Below are positions 49,556-61,524 of a stretch of 64,000 nucleotides of DNA, in pieces; the stretch's first letter is position 1, and each line of letters begins with the position of its first letter. Location: assembly GCA_963826475.1 (NCBI GenBank), contig CAWGXC010000001.1:1-64000 (forward strand). Direction: 5' to 3'. The stretch is from RHKX01 sp963826475 (GTDB lineage Bacteria; Actinomycetota; Thermoleophilia; Solirubrobacterales; 70-9). The notes beneath the pieces were generated by a model, which saw nothing but the letters and a program-made list of their open reading frames with translations, was not told where the DNA came from and ran no database searches. Position numbers and translations under genes: made by a program.

Positions 49556-50435
49556 GCCGCTCGTCTCGATCCTCACGCCGACGCTCAATCAAGCGCGGTT
49601 CCTGCCCGATTGCCTGCTGAGCATCCGTCGGCAGAGCTATCCGAGGATTGAGCATCTCGTCAAGGACGGAGGTTCCACCGACGGAACCAAATCGATTCTG
49701 GAGGGTGCCCGCTCGATCAGTTGGGAGTCAGCCCCCGATCGTAGCCAGGGAGAGGCTCTCAACCGCCTATTCGAGGGCGCCCGAGGGGAGATCCTGGGGT
49801 GGGTCAACTCCGACGACGGATTGTTCGGCATCGATTCGCTCGCGAGCGTCGTCTCCCTCTTCGAGAAGCGTCCTGAGCTTGACGTGGTGTACGGGGATTC
49901 GGTGATCGTCGATGAGCAGGGCACCGTGATGCGCCACTTCCGGGCGCCCGCCTCATTCACCTCGGACAGTCGGTTCATCGAAGGGTGGAGCCCGCTCAAT
50001 CAGCCGTCGACCTTCATCCGGCGTCGCGCGGTGGCCGGCTGGGATCGCTTGGTCGATCCGGAGCTGGAGCTGACGCTTGACGTCGACCTGTGGCTGCGCC
50101 TGCTGAAGGATGGTGCGTCTTTCGGCCGGGCCGGAAGCGTGCTGGCAGCCGACCGGGAGCACCCTGCCCGCAAGGCGCGCGTCGTAGGTGCGACCCACGC
50201 TCCGGAATGGAGCCTGCTGACGCAGCGGTACGGAATCCACTTCGACCCCCCGTCCGCTCTCACGCGCGCCAGATCCTGGGGGGCGCGAGTGGGTGGGCTC
50301 GCCGCGGTGGTGCGGCTGCAGAACAACTATCAGCCCGCCTTCCCGTGGGCGCTGGAGTCGGTTGCAAAGCGGGCGTTCTGCCAGATCGCGATCTCTCACT
50401 CGAGTCTGTCGACCCGCGCATCCGCTCGGTCGTAG
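49539..50435 (+). CDS. family 2 glycosyltransferase
   Basis: GT-A enzyme: PLVSILTPTLNQARFLPDCLLSIRRQSYPRIEHLVKDGGSTDGT, LGWVNSDDGLFG (DxD equivalent), DVVYGDSVIVDEQG and the DVDLWLRLL segment with the likely catalytic Asp. The best start is the TTG at 49539, six bases after AAGG, which overlaps the end of the DUF115 gene. The longer open frame from 49440 runs in DNA that codes for that gene. The enzyme ends 47 bp before a converging FkbM gene. Confidence 0.85.
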   Translation: MTRCSEPLVSILTPTLNQARFLPDCLLSIRRQSYPRIEHLVKDGGSTDGTKSILEGARSISWESAPDRSQGEALNRLFEGARGEILGWVNSDDGLFGIDSLASVVSLFEKRPELDVVYGDSVIVDEQGTVMRHFRAPASFTSDSRFIEGWSPLNQPSTFIRRRAVAGWDRLVDPELELTLDVDLWLRLLKDGASFGRAGSVLAADREHPARKARVVGATHAPEWSLLTQRYGIHFDPPSALTRARSWGARVGGLAAVVRLQNNYQPAFPWALESVAKRAFCQIAISHSSLSTRASARS

Positions 50436-50482
50436 GACCGGGAAGCGACGGAGGCGAAGTCGATTCGCGACGAGTGCGTCCT

Positions 50483-51259
50483 TCACCGCTCCTCGGCGCG
50501 CTCGAACAGGAAATCCGATTGCAGGCAGCGCCCGAGCCGATCGCGCTTGACTTGAAAGACGCCCGTGAGTTGAAAGCCAAGCTCATAGAGGGTGGCGACG
50601 ACCCGCCCGGCCAGCGGCTGGCCACTGTAGAGCTCGGTGAAGGACACCTCGGCGACGATCTGCTGAATCTGCGGGAGCAACTTTCTGCTGCCGTCGATCA
50701 CGTCGAGCTCCGAACCCTGCACATCTAGCTTCAGCAGAGCAGGGCCCCGAATCTGATCAGCCCGGAGCACCTCATCGAGGCGGTGGATCTCGACCTCGGC
50801 CGTCGTCGCTTCGTCCGTGCCCGGAAAGGCGGCGACGTACCGCGCTCCGATCGCTAACAGCGAAGAGGAGTCGCTCGAGCGCGAGACGTGAAAGGTGCCC
50901 GTGCGGCGCTCGCTTCCCAGGGCCGTCTCGAACACGGTGACCCGCGGCGTGGCCGTTGCGGCGCGGAGCCGGGACACCGAGCCGGGGAGCGGCTCGAAGC
51001 AGAAGATCTGCGCTTCGGGGAAGGCGCGAAGCGCGAACGTGGCGAACTGACCTCGATGCGCCCCAACGTCGATCACCGTCTGAATGTCGGACCGATAGGG
51101 GATCGCAGCATGCTCCACCGCTGCGGCCACCCCCTTCACCAGCGCGGCCCGATACGCCGGAACCAGCGCGAGGTCGGCCAGCTTCCGGAGCTTCCTCAGG
51201 AGGTCGCTTCCTGCATGGCGATCGCCCGCCGACGACTGGTGAGGGCGGCCCACTGGCAC
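50483..51259 (-). CDS. FkbM-family SAM methyltransferase
   Basis: Class I methyltransferase: TVIDVGAHRGQFATFALRAFP (SAM loop), IFCFEPLPGSVSRLR, and the FkbM hallmark ALLKLDVQGSELDVIDGSRKLL. Members O-methylate sugars or polyketides; a glycan sugar hydroxyl is the likely target here. The start codon is a GTG at 51259 or lies a little later. It is divergent from the epimerase gene at 51307 (47 bp) and convergent with a GT2. A second FkbM domain is embedded in the 1873-aa giant protein. Confidence 0.85.
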   Translation of the reverse strand: MPVGRPHQSSAGDRHAGSDLLRKLRKLADLALVPAYRAALVKGVAAAVEHAAIPYRSDIQTVIDVGAHRGQFATFALRAFPEAQIFCFEPLPGSVSRLRAATATPRVTVFETALGSERRTGTFHVSRSSDSSSLLAIGARYVAAFPGTDEATTAEVEIHRLDEVLRADQIRGPALLKLDVQGSELDVIDGSRKLLPQIQQIVAEVSFTELYSGQPLAGRVVATLYELGFQLTGVFQVKRDRLGRCLQSDFLFERAEER

Positions 51260-51306
51260 CGCGCCACCCTAGCGCCGTCCGCTCGAAGCGGCATAACATC
51301 GTCCCC

Positions 51307-52314
51307 ATGAGCACAGCTTCGCGGCGTTCTCCGCGAATACTCGTGACCGGGGGGTCGGGCTTCATCGGGACGAATCTCCTCAAGCATCTCGAGGATGCTG
51401 GGATCGATGCTGTCAACTTTGACTGCGCTCCCCCGCGGGCGCCAGGGGGAGGCCGATGGGTGGAGGGGGACGTACGCGACGACCGGTGCCTGCGCGAACT
51501 TGCCGACGAGTACGAACCGACTCACGTGATCCATCTCGCTGCGCGCACCGATATGGACGGTTGTGATCTCGAGTCCTACTCAGCAAACACCCGGGGCGTT
51601 GAAGTGGTGGTCGGAATCTGTGCAGAAGCGGCTTGCGTGGAGCGCGTCGTGTTCGCGTCCTCGAGGTTGGTCAATCCAGTCGGGTACTCGCCGCGAGATC
51701 TCGTCGAGGCTCACCCCGACACCTGGTACGGACGCAGCAAGGCGGTGGGGGAGCGATTCGTCCGCACCCATGCGCGCGCGCGATGGAGCATCGTCCGTCC
51801 CACGTCCATCTGGGGCCCTGGCTTCGGCGTGCCGTACAGACAATTCTTCGAAAACATTCGCCGCGGCACCTACGTGCATCCGAGAAAGCTCGAAATCATG
51901 AAGTCCTTCGGATACGTAGAGAACACCGTCTCCCAACTGCTGTCGATCGCTCTGTCCGAAGCCGATGGTGTCGACGGTTCGACCTCTTATCTCTGCGATC
52001 CGCCGATCGAGCTCGGGTCGTTCGCTGACGCGATCGCGGACGCCAGTGGTGTCAGGCGCCCGCGGCGCGTGCCGGTTGCAGCGCTGACACTCGCTGCCGC
52101 CGGTGGTGACGTGGGTGCGCGGCTCGGGCGCTTCGGCAGGGCGCCGCTCACCAGTAAGCGCCTACGGAACCTGGTCACCGACATGGTGCTTCCCGAGCCG
52201 GAAGTCGATGGACGACCTCTCGCAGGGCCGGTGTCGCTGCAGCTGGGTCTCGACCGAACCGTCGAGTGGCTCGATCGTGCCGAGATTCCCGGAATCGAGC
52301 CGATCCACCGGTGA
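51307..52314 (+). CDS. NAD-dependent sugar epimerase/dehydratase
   Basis: Extended SDR: RILVTGGSGFIGTNLLKHLE, HVIHLAARTDM, catalytic Tyr-Lys in WYGRSKAVGERFV, and SIVRPTSIWGPGFGVPYRQFFENIRRG. In place of the classic Ser/Thr segment it has VFASSRLVNPVG. It acts on a nucleotide sugar; the exact reaction (4-epimerase, dehydratase or reductase) is not evident. The 335-aa length is normal. Its stop overlaps the GTG start of the next glycosyltransferase (GTGA). Confidence 0.82.
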   Translation: MSTASRRSPRILVTGGSGFIGTNLLKHLEDAGIDAVNFDCAPPRAPGGGRWVEGDVRDDRCLRELADEYEPTHVIHLAARTDMDGCDLESYSANTRGVEVVVGICAEAACVERVVFASSRLVNPVGYSPRDLVEAHPDTWYGRSKAVGERFVRTHARARWSIVRPTSIWGPGFGVPYRQFFENIRRGTYVHPRKLEIMKSFGYVENTVSQLLSIALSEADGVDGSTSYLCDPPIELGSFADAIADASGVRRPRRVPVAALTLAAAGGDVGARLGRFGRAPLTSKRLRNLVTDMVLPEPEVDGRPLAGPVSLQLGLDRTVEWLDRAEIPGIEPIHR

Positions 52315-53498
52315 AGGTCGACATCTGGAGCATGTACTTCGAGCCCGAGCCCATCGGGATCGCACCGGTCGCCACACGGATGGCTCAGGAGCTGTCGCTC
52401 CGGGGTCACGACGTGTCCGTGGTGACATCGCGCCCCCACTACCCGAGACCGGAGTGGGGCCCGACCTGGAAGACGCAACGAACCCGCCGCGACCACGGCG
52501 AGGTGACCGAGGTCCCGATCTATCCCCACCGATCGTCGGCCGCAGCCCGAATCGCGAACGAGGTGACCTACGGGATCACCCACTTCATCGAAGCCATGCG
52601 GCGGCCCGCCCCCGACGTCGTGGTCGCTGTGATCCCCTCGCTCATGTGTGTGCCTGCCGCGCTGGCGTATGGCAAGCGCCGGGGTGTGCCGGTGGTCTTG
52701 TGGTTGTGCGACTGGGTGTCGGAGGCCGCTCTGGCGACGGGCATCTTGCGGCCCGGAGGGCGCTTGTGGGCGGCCAGGAAGCTGGAGCGTGCGGGCTATG
52801 ACGCCGCAACTGAGATCGTCGTGATCTCGGAGGCGTTCCGGGCTCCGCTCATCGCCCAGGGGATCGACCCCGACCGGATCTCCCATATCTACCTCGGCGC
52901 CGCGGATCAGCCGACCGAGACGGGCGCTTCCCTCCCGGGGCGATGCCTGATCATCGGCAACATCGGCCTGACTCAGAACCTTCCCGCTCTCGTCAGCACT
53001 TTTCAAGGCAACGAGGCCCTTCTATCGGTCGGGGCGGAGTTCCGCATCACGGGCAACGGCGTGGGCGCCGAACAGCTTCGCTCGATCGCGGACGGCCGGC
53101 ACACGCGGATGCTCGGCGTGCTGAGTCGCGCCGAGCTTGCGGCGGAACTTGCGGAGGCCCGAGTCGGGATCGTGAGCCAAGACCCGTCGATGGGCCACTT
53201 CAACCTGCCGTCGAAGCTGACGGCCTACATGAGGTTCGGCTTGCCCGTCGTCGCAATCGTCAACCCCGAAAGCGAGACAGCTCGCCTGGTTGAGCGCAGC
53301 GGGGCGGGTTGGGTGCTCGACAGCTCAGACCTCGACTCGGCATGCGACCGCCTGGCAGTTCTGATCAAGGACGAGGATGCTCTGGCGACCGCTGCGACGA
53401 ACGCGCGTCGCTTCGCGGAAACGAACTTCGATCCCGCCACCAATGCCGAGCTGTTCGAGCTCGTGCTGCGCCGGGCGACGACCCGGTCAGGGGGCTGA
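52311..53498 (+). CDS. family 4 glycosyltransferase (WbuB-like)
   Basis: KVDIWSMYFEPEPIGIAPVATRMAQELSLRGHDVSVVTSRPHYP is the typical N-terminus of WbuB-type transferases; the acceptor lobe is followed by VVISEAFRAPLIAQGI and the donor lobe LIIGNIGLTQNLPALVSTF and FNLPSKLTAYMRFGLPVVAI. The start is a GTG overlapping the epimerase stop. It has 395 aa. The gene ends 5 bp before copy 3 of the palindromic repeat, which probably serves as its 3' end. Confidence 0.85.
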   Translation: MKVDIWSMYFEPEPIGIAPVATRMAQELSLRGHDVSVVTSRPHYPRPEWGPTWKTQRTRRDHGEVTEVPIYPHRSSAAARIANEVTYGITHFIEAMRRPAPDVVVAVIPSLMCVPAALAYGKRRGVPVVLWLCDWVSEAALATGILRPGGRLWAARKLERAGYDAATEIVVISEAFRAPLIAQGIDPDRISHIYLGAADQPTETGASLPGRCLIIGNIGLTQNLPALVSTFQGNEALLSVGAEFRITGNGVGAEQLRSIADGRHTRMLGVLSRAELAAELAEARVGIVSQDPSMGHFNLPSKLTAYMRFGLPVVAIVNPESETARLVERSGAGWVLDSSDLDSACDRLAVLIKDEDALATAATNARRFAETNFDPATNAELFELVLRRATTRSGG

Positions 53499-53502
53499 GG
53501 TC

Positions 53503-53543
53503 AGGGGCGAGTTTGAGTCGGTTACCGACCTGAAGTCGCCCTT
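53503..53543. repeat. dispersed palindromic repeat, copy 3
   Basis: Arms at 53503-53520 and 53526-53543 around GTTAC, sharing the GCGAGTTTGAGTCG and TTACCGAC blocks with copy 2. It lies directly between the stop of the GT4 gene (53498) and the end of the converging membrane-protein gene (53558), a place where a bidirectional terminator would be useful. Confidence 0.8.
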
Positions 53544-53557
53544 CGCGGGCGGCACGG

Positions 53558-54169
53558 TCAGCGGCCGCTGCGACGCAAGCGGCTCAGGCGGCCCGATCGC
53601 TTCGAGCTCTCCCTGCGGTCATTCGCCTCGAAGTCGAACGGCTCCCGCTTTGCCTTGCGAGCCGCTCTGCGCTTGACCTTCTTCTCCTTGCGTTGATCCG
53701 TCGTCAACCAGATCAGCGGAGCCCTGAGTTGCTCGGCGGTCAGGGTCGCGAGGGCCCCCGCCGAGAGCGCGAGGACGACTGCCCCGACCGCCTCCAGCCA
53801 GAAGCCGGTCTGAGGATCGGCGCGGACGTCCGCGAGACCGAAGACCGGATCCTCGAGGTCGCCGAGCTTGCCGACGTCGGGTAGGTCGATGATCAGGAAG
53901 ATGAGCAGGGCGGCGGCACCGAAGGCGGCCGCCGCGAACGCACTGATCCGAAGGCCGGACGCGATTGCGAAGAGGGTGCTCGCGACGGTGAAGATCGCCA
54001 GCAGCAGGAGGGCGTAGCTGTGGCGGTCCGATGCGAGCTGCTCCCGCAACGGCTCACCGCCCGGCGGCGTGAACTGGAAGGTCGTCATGAACTCCGAGAC
54101 GCCGAGCATGATCGCCGCCGCGATGATGGCCAGCGGCAGGATCAGCTCCGCCCTCGGGACCCATTTCAT
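53558..54169 (-). CDS. four-helix membrane protein, unknown function
   Basis: The 203-aa product has hydrophobic helices near residues 10-30 (ILPLAIIAAAIMLGVSEFM), 50-70 (YALLLLAIFTVASTLFAIASG), 75-95 (ISAFAAAAFGAAALLIFLIIDL) and 125-145 (FWLEAVGAVVLALSAGALATL), then a strongly basic tail (RKEKKVKRRAARKAKREPFD). It overlaps the upstream gene by 4 bp (ATGA) and shares with it short extracellular-loop sequences around a DPQTG/DLGTDAE region, so the two may be related. I do not recognise the family. Confidence 0.65.
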   Translation of the reverse strand: MKWVPRAELILPLAIIAAAIMLGVSEFMTTFQFTPPGGEPLREQLASDRHSYALLLLAIFTVASTLFAIASGLRISAFAAAAFGAAALLIFLIIDLPDVGKLGDLEDPVFGLADVRADPQTGFWLEAVGAVVLALSAGALATLTAEQLRAPLIWLTTDQRKEKKVKRRAARKAKREPFDFEANDRRESSKRSGRLSRLRRSGR

Positions 54170-55173
54170 GCCTTCGCTCCTTCGGTCGGCGAGCGGCGGC
54201 GGCCTACCTCGAGCCCGCGGCGCTTGCGATCGGGACGCCGGGCCTTCGAGCCCGCGGTCGCGCTCCGGGGGCGCAGCTCGCGGCCCAGCATGAGCGAGGA
54301 GAAGGCGAGCAGGAGGCCCGCGAAGATCTGCGCGTAGTAGCCGCCGAGGAGCGTCGCCTCGACGCTGGCGAACCTCTCCGCGTCGGTGCCGAGATCCAGC
54401 CCGGCCGGGCGGTCGATCAACAGGGCGACGACGATCGCCACCAGCCCCGCGATCGCGATCAGCCGACAGAGTCGCCAGCGCCCTCGCAGAGCGCCCCCCA
54501 AAAGCAGCAGGCAGGCGGCGGCGACGGGGACGAAGACGTAGGAATGCGCGTCGCCGGTCGGCTCGCGGTTGATCTCGGGCGCCGGGGCGACGAGCTCGAC
54601 GGCCTTGTAATCGGCGCTGCCGGTCGAGATCACCCGGTAGTCGGCGTACTGAGAGAGCGCGAGCAGCACCGTCGCCCCGAGGACGACGAGCACAAGCGCG
54701 CGGGCGGGAGTGAGCAGCGCCGAGAGGACGTCGACCGCACCCCTCAGTTTTCGCAGCAGCCGCATCCCCGGCCCGGCGATGACCTCACCGATCGCGATGA
54801 GGATGTTGAGGACGAAGCCGAGGAAGTCGAAGAAGATTCCGAATGCGGTGCCGAACAGCTTCAACAGTCCGTTGGCGGCTCCAGGGGTCGCGGCGCGTGT
54901 CCGGCCGCGTGTTTCGGTCGTGCCCTCCTTCAGGGATTCGCTGAGCGCCGCGCCGGCGCGGCGCGCCTGAGTGCCGGCCGCCGCGGCCTTCCTTGCCGGC
55001 GCCCGCCGCTTGCGCGCCGGTGCCTTGGGATCCGGCGTCGACGTTCCCGCGCCGGCTTTGGCTCGTCCCCTCCTCATGGTCTCGGCGCGATCGGTCTCCG
55101 CCGGGACCTCGGCCTTCGACGTGGGGCCCTTGGTGACCGGGTTCCCGCCGCGCAGGAACTTCGGCAGCTTCAC
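54166..55173 (-). CDS. membrane protein with basic N-terminal tail, unknown function
   Basis: The 335-aa product begins with about 90 residues rich in Lys, Arg, Ala and Pro (PARKRRAPARKAAAAGTQARR). About five hydrophobic helices follow (LFGTAFGIFFDFLGFVLNILIAIGEVIAG, ALVLVVLGATVLLALSQ, YVFVPVAAACLLLLGGAL, LIAIAGLVAIVVALLID, YAQIFAGLLLAFSSLML), then another basic tail. It is coupled to the next membrane protein by an ATGA overlap. Together they may form a membrane complex; no function can be assigned. Confidence 0.65.
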   Translation of the reverse strand: MKLPKFLRGGNPVTKGPTSKAEVPAETDRAETMRRGRAKAGAGTSTPDPKAPARKRRAPARKAAAAGTQARRAGAALSESLKEGTTETRGRTRAATPGAANGLLKLFGTAFGIFFDFLGFVLNILIAIGEVIAGPGMRLLRKLRGAVDVLSALLTPARALVLVVLGATVLLALSQYADYRVISTGSADYKAVELVAPAPEINREPTGDAHSYVFVPVAAACLLLLGGALRGRWRLCRLIAIAGLVAIVVALLIDRPAGLDLGTDAERFASVEATLLGGYYAQIFAGLLLAFSSLMLGRELRPRSATAGSKARRPDRKRRGLEVGRRRSPTEGAKA

Positions 55174-55435
55174 GAGTCAGCGCCCTTGGAGGTCGCCGCG
55201 CCGGCGCGCGCGCACGCTTCGCCCAGCCCGCTGGGAGCATTGTCCTGCCCGGATCTCCACACAGTCTCTGTTCCCACGATCTCTCCGCCGGTGCCCGCCA
55301 CAACCGTCAAGCTCACCGGCCGCACACTCTAGATGGTTATCCCACTCGCTCAGGCGACGGAGCAGCAGCCGGCTCGGTGTCGCGTCGTTTCAGCAGCATC
55401 GTCCAAACCGACGCACGCCCCGATCACCAAAGGCA
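55174..55435. other. intergenic region between divergent genes
   Basis: About 260 bp between the basic membrane-protein gene (minus) and the promoter of the secreted-protein gene (plus). I see no gene, tRNA or clear terminator. A TTGACG reads on the minus strand near 55306-55311 but lacks a matching -10 box. Confidence 0.4.
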
Positions 55436-55465
55436 TTGACAGGCGCTCGGTTTCCGGTTTAGGTT
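55436..55465 (+). promoter_or_regulatory. promoter of the small secreted-protein gene
   Basis: Consensus TTGACA at 55436-55441 and TAGGTT at 55460-55465 with an 18-bp spacer. The leader to the ATG at 55539 is about 65 nt and carries the strong AAGGAGG ribosome-binding site at 55525. Confidence 0.7.
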
Positions 55466-55538
55466 TCGTCTCGAAAGAGTCAGCGCATCGCCAGCGTGGT
55501 GCCAGATCCGGGCCGCGCTGAGAAACAAGGAGGTTCGG

Positions 55539-56018
55539 ATGAGTAAACACATCGGAGTGCGTCTTGCAGTGGTCGCGGGGGTCGCCCTCGCGTGCGCAGG
55601 CACCGCGACCGCGGCCGGCGGAGGTCCTAAGGCGACCGGAGGCGTCAAGTTCACCACCGTCAACGGTGGAGACGGTAAGGCGGATTTCAACGCGCGGCCC
55701 ACGGATACCGGAGCTGCGGGCAACGTTCACGTTGTTGTCACCCGTACCGCCAACGTGGCCGATTTCAAGGGCGACGTGACCTGCTATTTCCAAGACGGAA
55801 ATCTGGCGCGTTTCTCCGGGCCGATCACCAAGGGCGACGCCACGGTCGACGGAGAGGACGCGACGGCCTTCCGGATCACCGTCGTCGACAACGGGTCCCC
55901 CGGGGACGGGAACGACCTGATTCGCGTTTCGAAGACGATGGGTGTCCGCCCTTGCACCAGGGATACGGATGCGCCGTCGCCGATCCTCAAGGGGAACATC
56001 CAGGTCCACCAGCCGTGA
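55539..56018 (+). CDS. small secreted protein, unknown function
   Basis: The 159-aa product starts with a signal peptide (VRLAVVAGVALACAGTATAAGGG) and continues as a beta-rich domain with two Cys (VTCYFQDGN and GVRPCTRDTD) that could form a disulfide. It has its own consensus promoter, a perfect AAGGAGG ribosome-binding site and a 14-bp hairpin after the stop, so it is an independent and probably well expressed gene. I do not recognise the family. Confidence 0.75.
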   Translation: MSKHIGVRLAVVAGVALACAGTATAAGGGPKATGGVKFTTVNGGDGKADFNARPTDTGAAGNVHVVVTRTANVADFKGDVTCYFQDGNLARFSGPITKGDATVDGEDATAFRITVVDNGSPGDGNDLIRVSKTMGVRPCTRDTDAPSPILKGNIQVHQP

Positions 56019-56031
56019 CCTGATGCCGACC

Positions 56032-56063
56032 CGCCGGATAGCCGACAGATCGGCTATCCGGCG
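56032..56063 (+). terminator. hairpin after the small secreted-protein gene
   Basis: A perfect 14-bp stem CGCCGGATAGCCGA with its complement around a CAGA loop, 13 nt after the stop. No T run follows, so termination may depend on the strong stem alone. Confidence 0.65.
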
Positions 56064-56158
56064 ACGGCATGCCCAGTAGGGCTCGGGCGCCCAACCACGG
56101 AAGCCAGGCCTGAGTCACGGCCCATGTGCCTCTCTCGCGGGGAGCCCGCGAGCGGCTT

Positions 56159-56186
56159 TTGACAGCCGCTGACCTCCTGCTAACAT
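56159..56186 (+). promoter_or_regulatory. promoter of fusA
   Basis: Consensus TTGACA at 56159-56164 and TAACAT at 56181-56186 with a 16-bp spacer. It opens a leader of about 175 nt before the fusA ATG, and so gives fusA-tuf and perhaps the S10 genes a start independent of rpsL-rpsG. Confidence 0.75.
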
Positions 56187-56194
56187 CCCGCGTC

Positions 56195-56316
56195 GCTTCG
56201 GGGCCAGCATTCGGTCCGAGGCGTACTCCAAACGTATGGAGAGCCCGCGCACATAGGCAGCTACCCGGTAGACCACGAGCAGCTTGTTGCGTCTGGGCCC
56301 GAGTAGGGCCTTTTTT
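56195..56316 (+). promoter_or_regulatory. structured fusA leader ending in a terminator-like hairpin
   Basis: Between promoter and gene lies an RNA of about 120 nt ending in GGCCC-GAGTA-GGGCC (56296-56310) followed by six T, a compact intrinsic terminator 53 nt before the ATG. A terminator inside the leader of an essential gene implies attenuation or conditional readthrough. I cannot match the leader to a known class. Confidence 0.5.
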
Positions 56317-56369
56317 CTGCCCGCAAACCAAACACTTTTCGCCCGCACGACAGGAACTTTCAGAAACTC

Positions 56370-58481
<2,112 letters not shown>

Positions 58482-58490
58482 GTATTTGCC

Positions 58491-58496
58491 TATATT
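58491..58496 (+). promoter_or_regulatory. possible -10 box before tuf
   Basis: TATATT lies 10 nt after the fusA stop, within the 130-bp fusA-tuf gap. No good -35 is visible at 16-18 bp, so this is a weak candidate for an additional tuf promoter. Confidence 0.25.
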
Positions 58497-58611
58497 GGAT
58501 GGGTTGCCCGGAACTCCGGTTCACGGCTGCGCCCGACGCCAAGCGTAAGGATCGAGCAAGACGTAAAACGATCGGGAAGACAGCCCCGAGAGAGGAACAC
58601 GAGAGAACAGA

Positions 58612-59799
<1,188 letters not shown>

Positions 59800-59917
59800 C
59801 GAGAAACAACAGCGTCGGCACCAGCCGCCGCGAACGAGAGACACGGGGACTCGGGGCGGCGTCGGTGCCGCCCCGTTGCCGCCCCCGACCGAGCCAGAAG
59901 AGAGCAAGAAACAAGTT

Positions 59918-60238
59918 TTGTCAGCTATTACGGCCACAAAGATCAGAATTCGCCTGAAGGCGTACGACCACGACGCGATCGATCGCGCCGCGACCGAGAT
60001 CGTCGAGACGGCCCAGCGCACCGGCGCTTCGGTTTCGGGGCCCGTGCCCCTGCCGACGTCGAAGAACGTCTACTGCGTGATCCGCTCCCCGTTCAAGGAC
60101 AAGGATTCGCGCGAGCACTTCGAGATCCGCACCCACAAGCGGCTGATCGACATCAACGACCCGACCCCGAAGACGATCGACGAGCTCCAGCGGATCGAGA
60201 ACCTTCCGGCCGGCGTCGACGTCGAGATCAGGCTTTAA
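59918..60238 (+). CDS. rpsJ: 30S ribosomal protein S10
   Basis: First gene of the S10 operon; also NusE in antitermination. KIRIRLKAYDHDAIDRAATEIVETAQRTGASVSGPVPLPT and HKRLIDINDPTPKTIDELQRIENLPAGVDVEI are diagnostic. The start is a TTG at 59918, giving 106 aa; the frame upstream codes for a non-conserved stretch. The tuf-rpsJ gap contains inverted GGCACC and GGTGCC segments (about 59817 and 59868) that could pair in the S10 leader. Confidence 0.95.
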   Translation: MSAITATKIRIRLKAYDHDAIDRAATEIVETAQRTGASVSGPVPLPTSKNVYCVIRSPFKDKDSREHFEIRTHKRLIDINDPTPKTIDELQRIENLPAGVDVEIRL

Positions 60239-60245
60239 GGCGACG

Positions 60246-60863
60246 ATGCCCGCAATCCTCGGCAAGAAGATCGGAATGACTCAGCTCTTCACTGAGGACG
60301 GCGAGTCGGTGCCCGTGACCGTGATCGAGGCCGGCCCCTGCTGGGTCACCGGCGTCCGCACGGAAGCAGCCGACGGTTACTCGGCCGTGCAGCTGGCCTT
60401 CGGCGGGACGGCCGAGCGGAAGCTGACCAAGGGCGAGCTCGGACATCTCGGCAAGGTCGACGCACCCGCGCTCAAGCATCTCGTCGAGTTCCGTGACCTC
60501 GACAGCGAGGTCGAGATCGGCGGCCAGGTGACCGTCAGCGAGTTCGAGCCGGGCCAGCGGGTCAAGGTCTCCGCCGTCGCCATCGGCAAGGGCTTCCAGG
60601 GCACGGTCAAGCGTCACAACTTCTCTCGCGGACCCGTCTCGCACGGCTCCCACAACGTTCGCGCCCCGGGCTCGATCGGCGCCAGCGCCGATCCGGCTCG
60701 CGTCTTCAAGGGGCGCAAGATGCCGGGCCGCATGGGCGGCAAGCGCGTCACCCAGAAGGGGCTCGAGGTCTTCCGGATCGAGGCCGACCGGAACCTGCTG
60801 ATGCTTCGCGGCTCGATTCCAGGCCCGAAGAAGGGGCTCGTGGAGGTGCGCACCGATGGCTAA
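60246..60863 (+). CDS. rplC: 50S ribosomal protein L3
   Basis: Early-assembly protein near the peptidyl-transferase centre, 205 aa. MPAILGKKIGMTQLFTEDGESVPVTVIEAGPC is the family N-terminus, and FQGTVKRHNFSRGPVSHGSHNVRAPGSIGASADPARVFKGRKMPGRMGG is the conserved central loop. It overlaps rplD by 8 bp. Confidence 0.98.
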   Translation: MPAILGKKIGMTQLFTEDGESVPVTVIEAGPCWVTGVRTEAADGYSAVQLAFGGTAERKLTKGELGHLGKVDAPALKHLVEFRDLDSEVEIGGQVTVSEFEPGQRVKVSAVAIGKGFQGTVKRHNFSRGPVSHGSHNVRAPGSIGASADPARVFKGRKMPGRMGGKRVTQKGLEVFRIEADRNLLMLRGSIPGPKKGLVEVRTDG

Positions 60864-61524
60864 GCCCAAGGCAGCGACGATCGGCAAGCAGGCCAAGTCC
60901 GACCTCCCCGAGGCGGTCTTCACCGAGCCGTTCAACGAGTCACTCGTGCACGAGGCGGCCCGCGCCGACATGAACGCCCGACGTCAGGGCACGCACTCCA
61001 GCCTCACCCGCGGGGAGGTTGCGATGACCGGTGCGAAGGCATGGCGGCAGAAGGGCACCGGCCGCGCCCGCGTCGGCGCGCTCGGCGTTCCCCATCGCCG
61101 CGGCGGCGGCAACGCGTTCGCGACCAAGCCGCGCAACTACACCTTCAAGGTCAACCGCAAGGCTCGCCGCAAGGCGCTCCGCGCCGCCCTCAGCGTGCAT
61201 GCCGACCGCGACTCGATCGCGGTGCTGCCGTCGGGGACGTTCACCGAGCCGGCGACGAAGTCGGCCGCCGAGGGCCTGGCCAAGTGGGGCGCCGCGATGC
61301 CCGCGCTGGTCGTGATCACCGGCGACGAGGCCGCAGCCGCGAAGAGCTACCGCAACCTGAAGCGCGTTTCGGTCGCTTCGGCGGAAGGCGTTGGCGTGGC
61401 CGAGATCATCGGCCACCGTTCGATCGTCGTCTCCGAGGACGCGCTCGGCGTGCTCGAGTCGCGAGTCGGCGCCGTCAGCAGGGGCCTCGGCACCGACGAC
61501 GCCGGCGAGGAAGAGGGTTCCTGA
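60856..61524 (+). CDS. rplD: 50S ribosomal protein L4
   Basis: Exit-tunnel protein, 222 aa; in other bacteria it also regulates the S10 operon. TRGEVAMTGAKAWRQKGTGRARVGALGVPHRRGGGNAFATKPRNYTFKVNRKARRKALRAALS is the conserved core with the tunnel loop. The ATG overlaps the rplC end; the stop overlaps the rplW start. Confidence 0.98.
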   Translation: MAKPKAATIGKQAKSDLPEAVFTEPFNESLVHEAARADMNARRQGTHSSLTRGEVAMTGAKAWRQKGTGRARVGALGVPHRRGGGNAFATKPRNYTFKVNRKARRKALRAALSVHADRDSIAVLPSGTFTEPATKSAAEGLAKWGAAMPALVVITGDEAAAAKSYRNLKRVSVASAEGVGVAEIIGHRSIVVSEDALGVLESRVGAVSRGLGTDDAGEEEGS

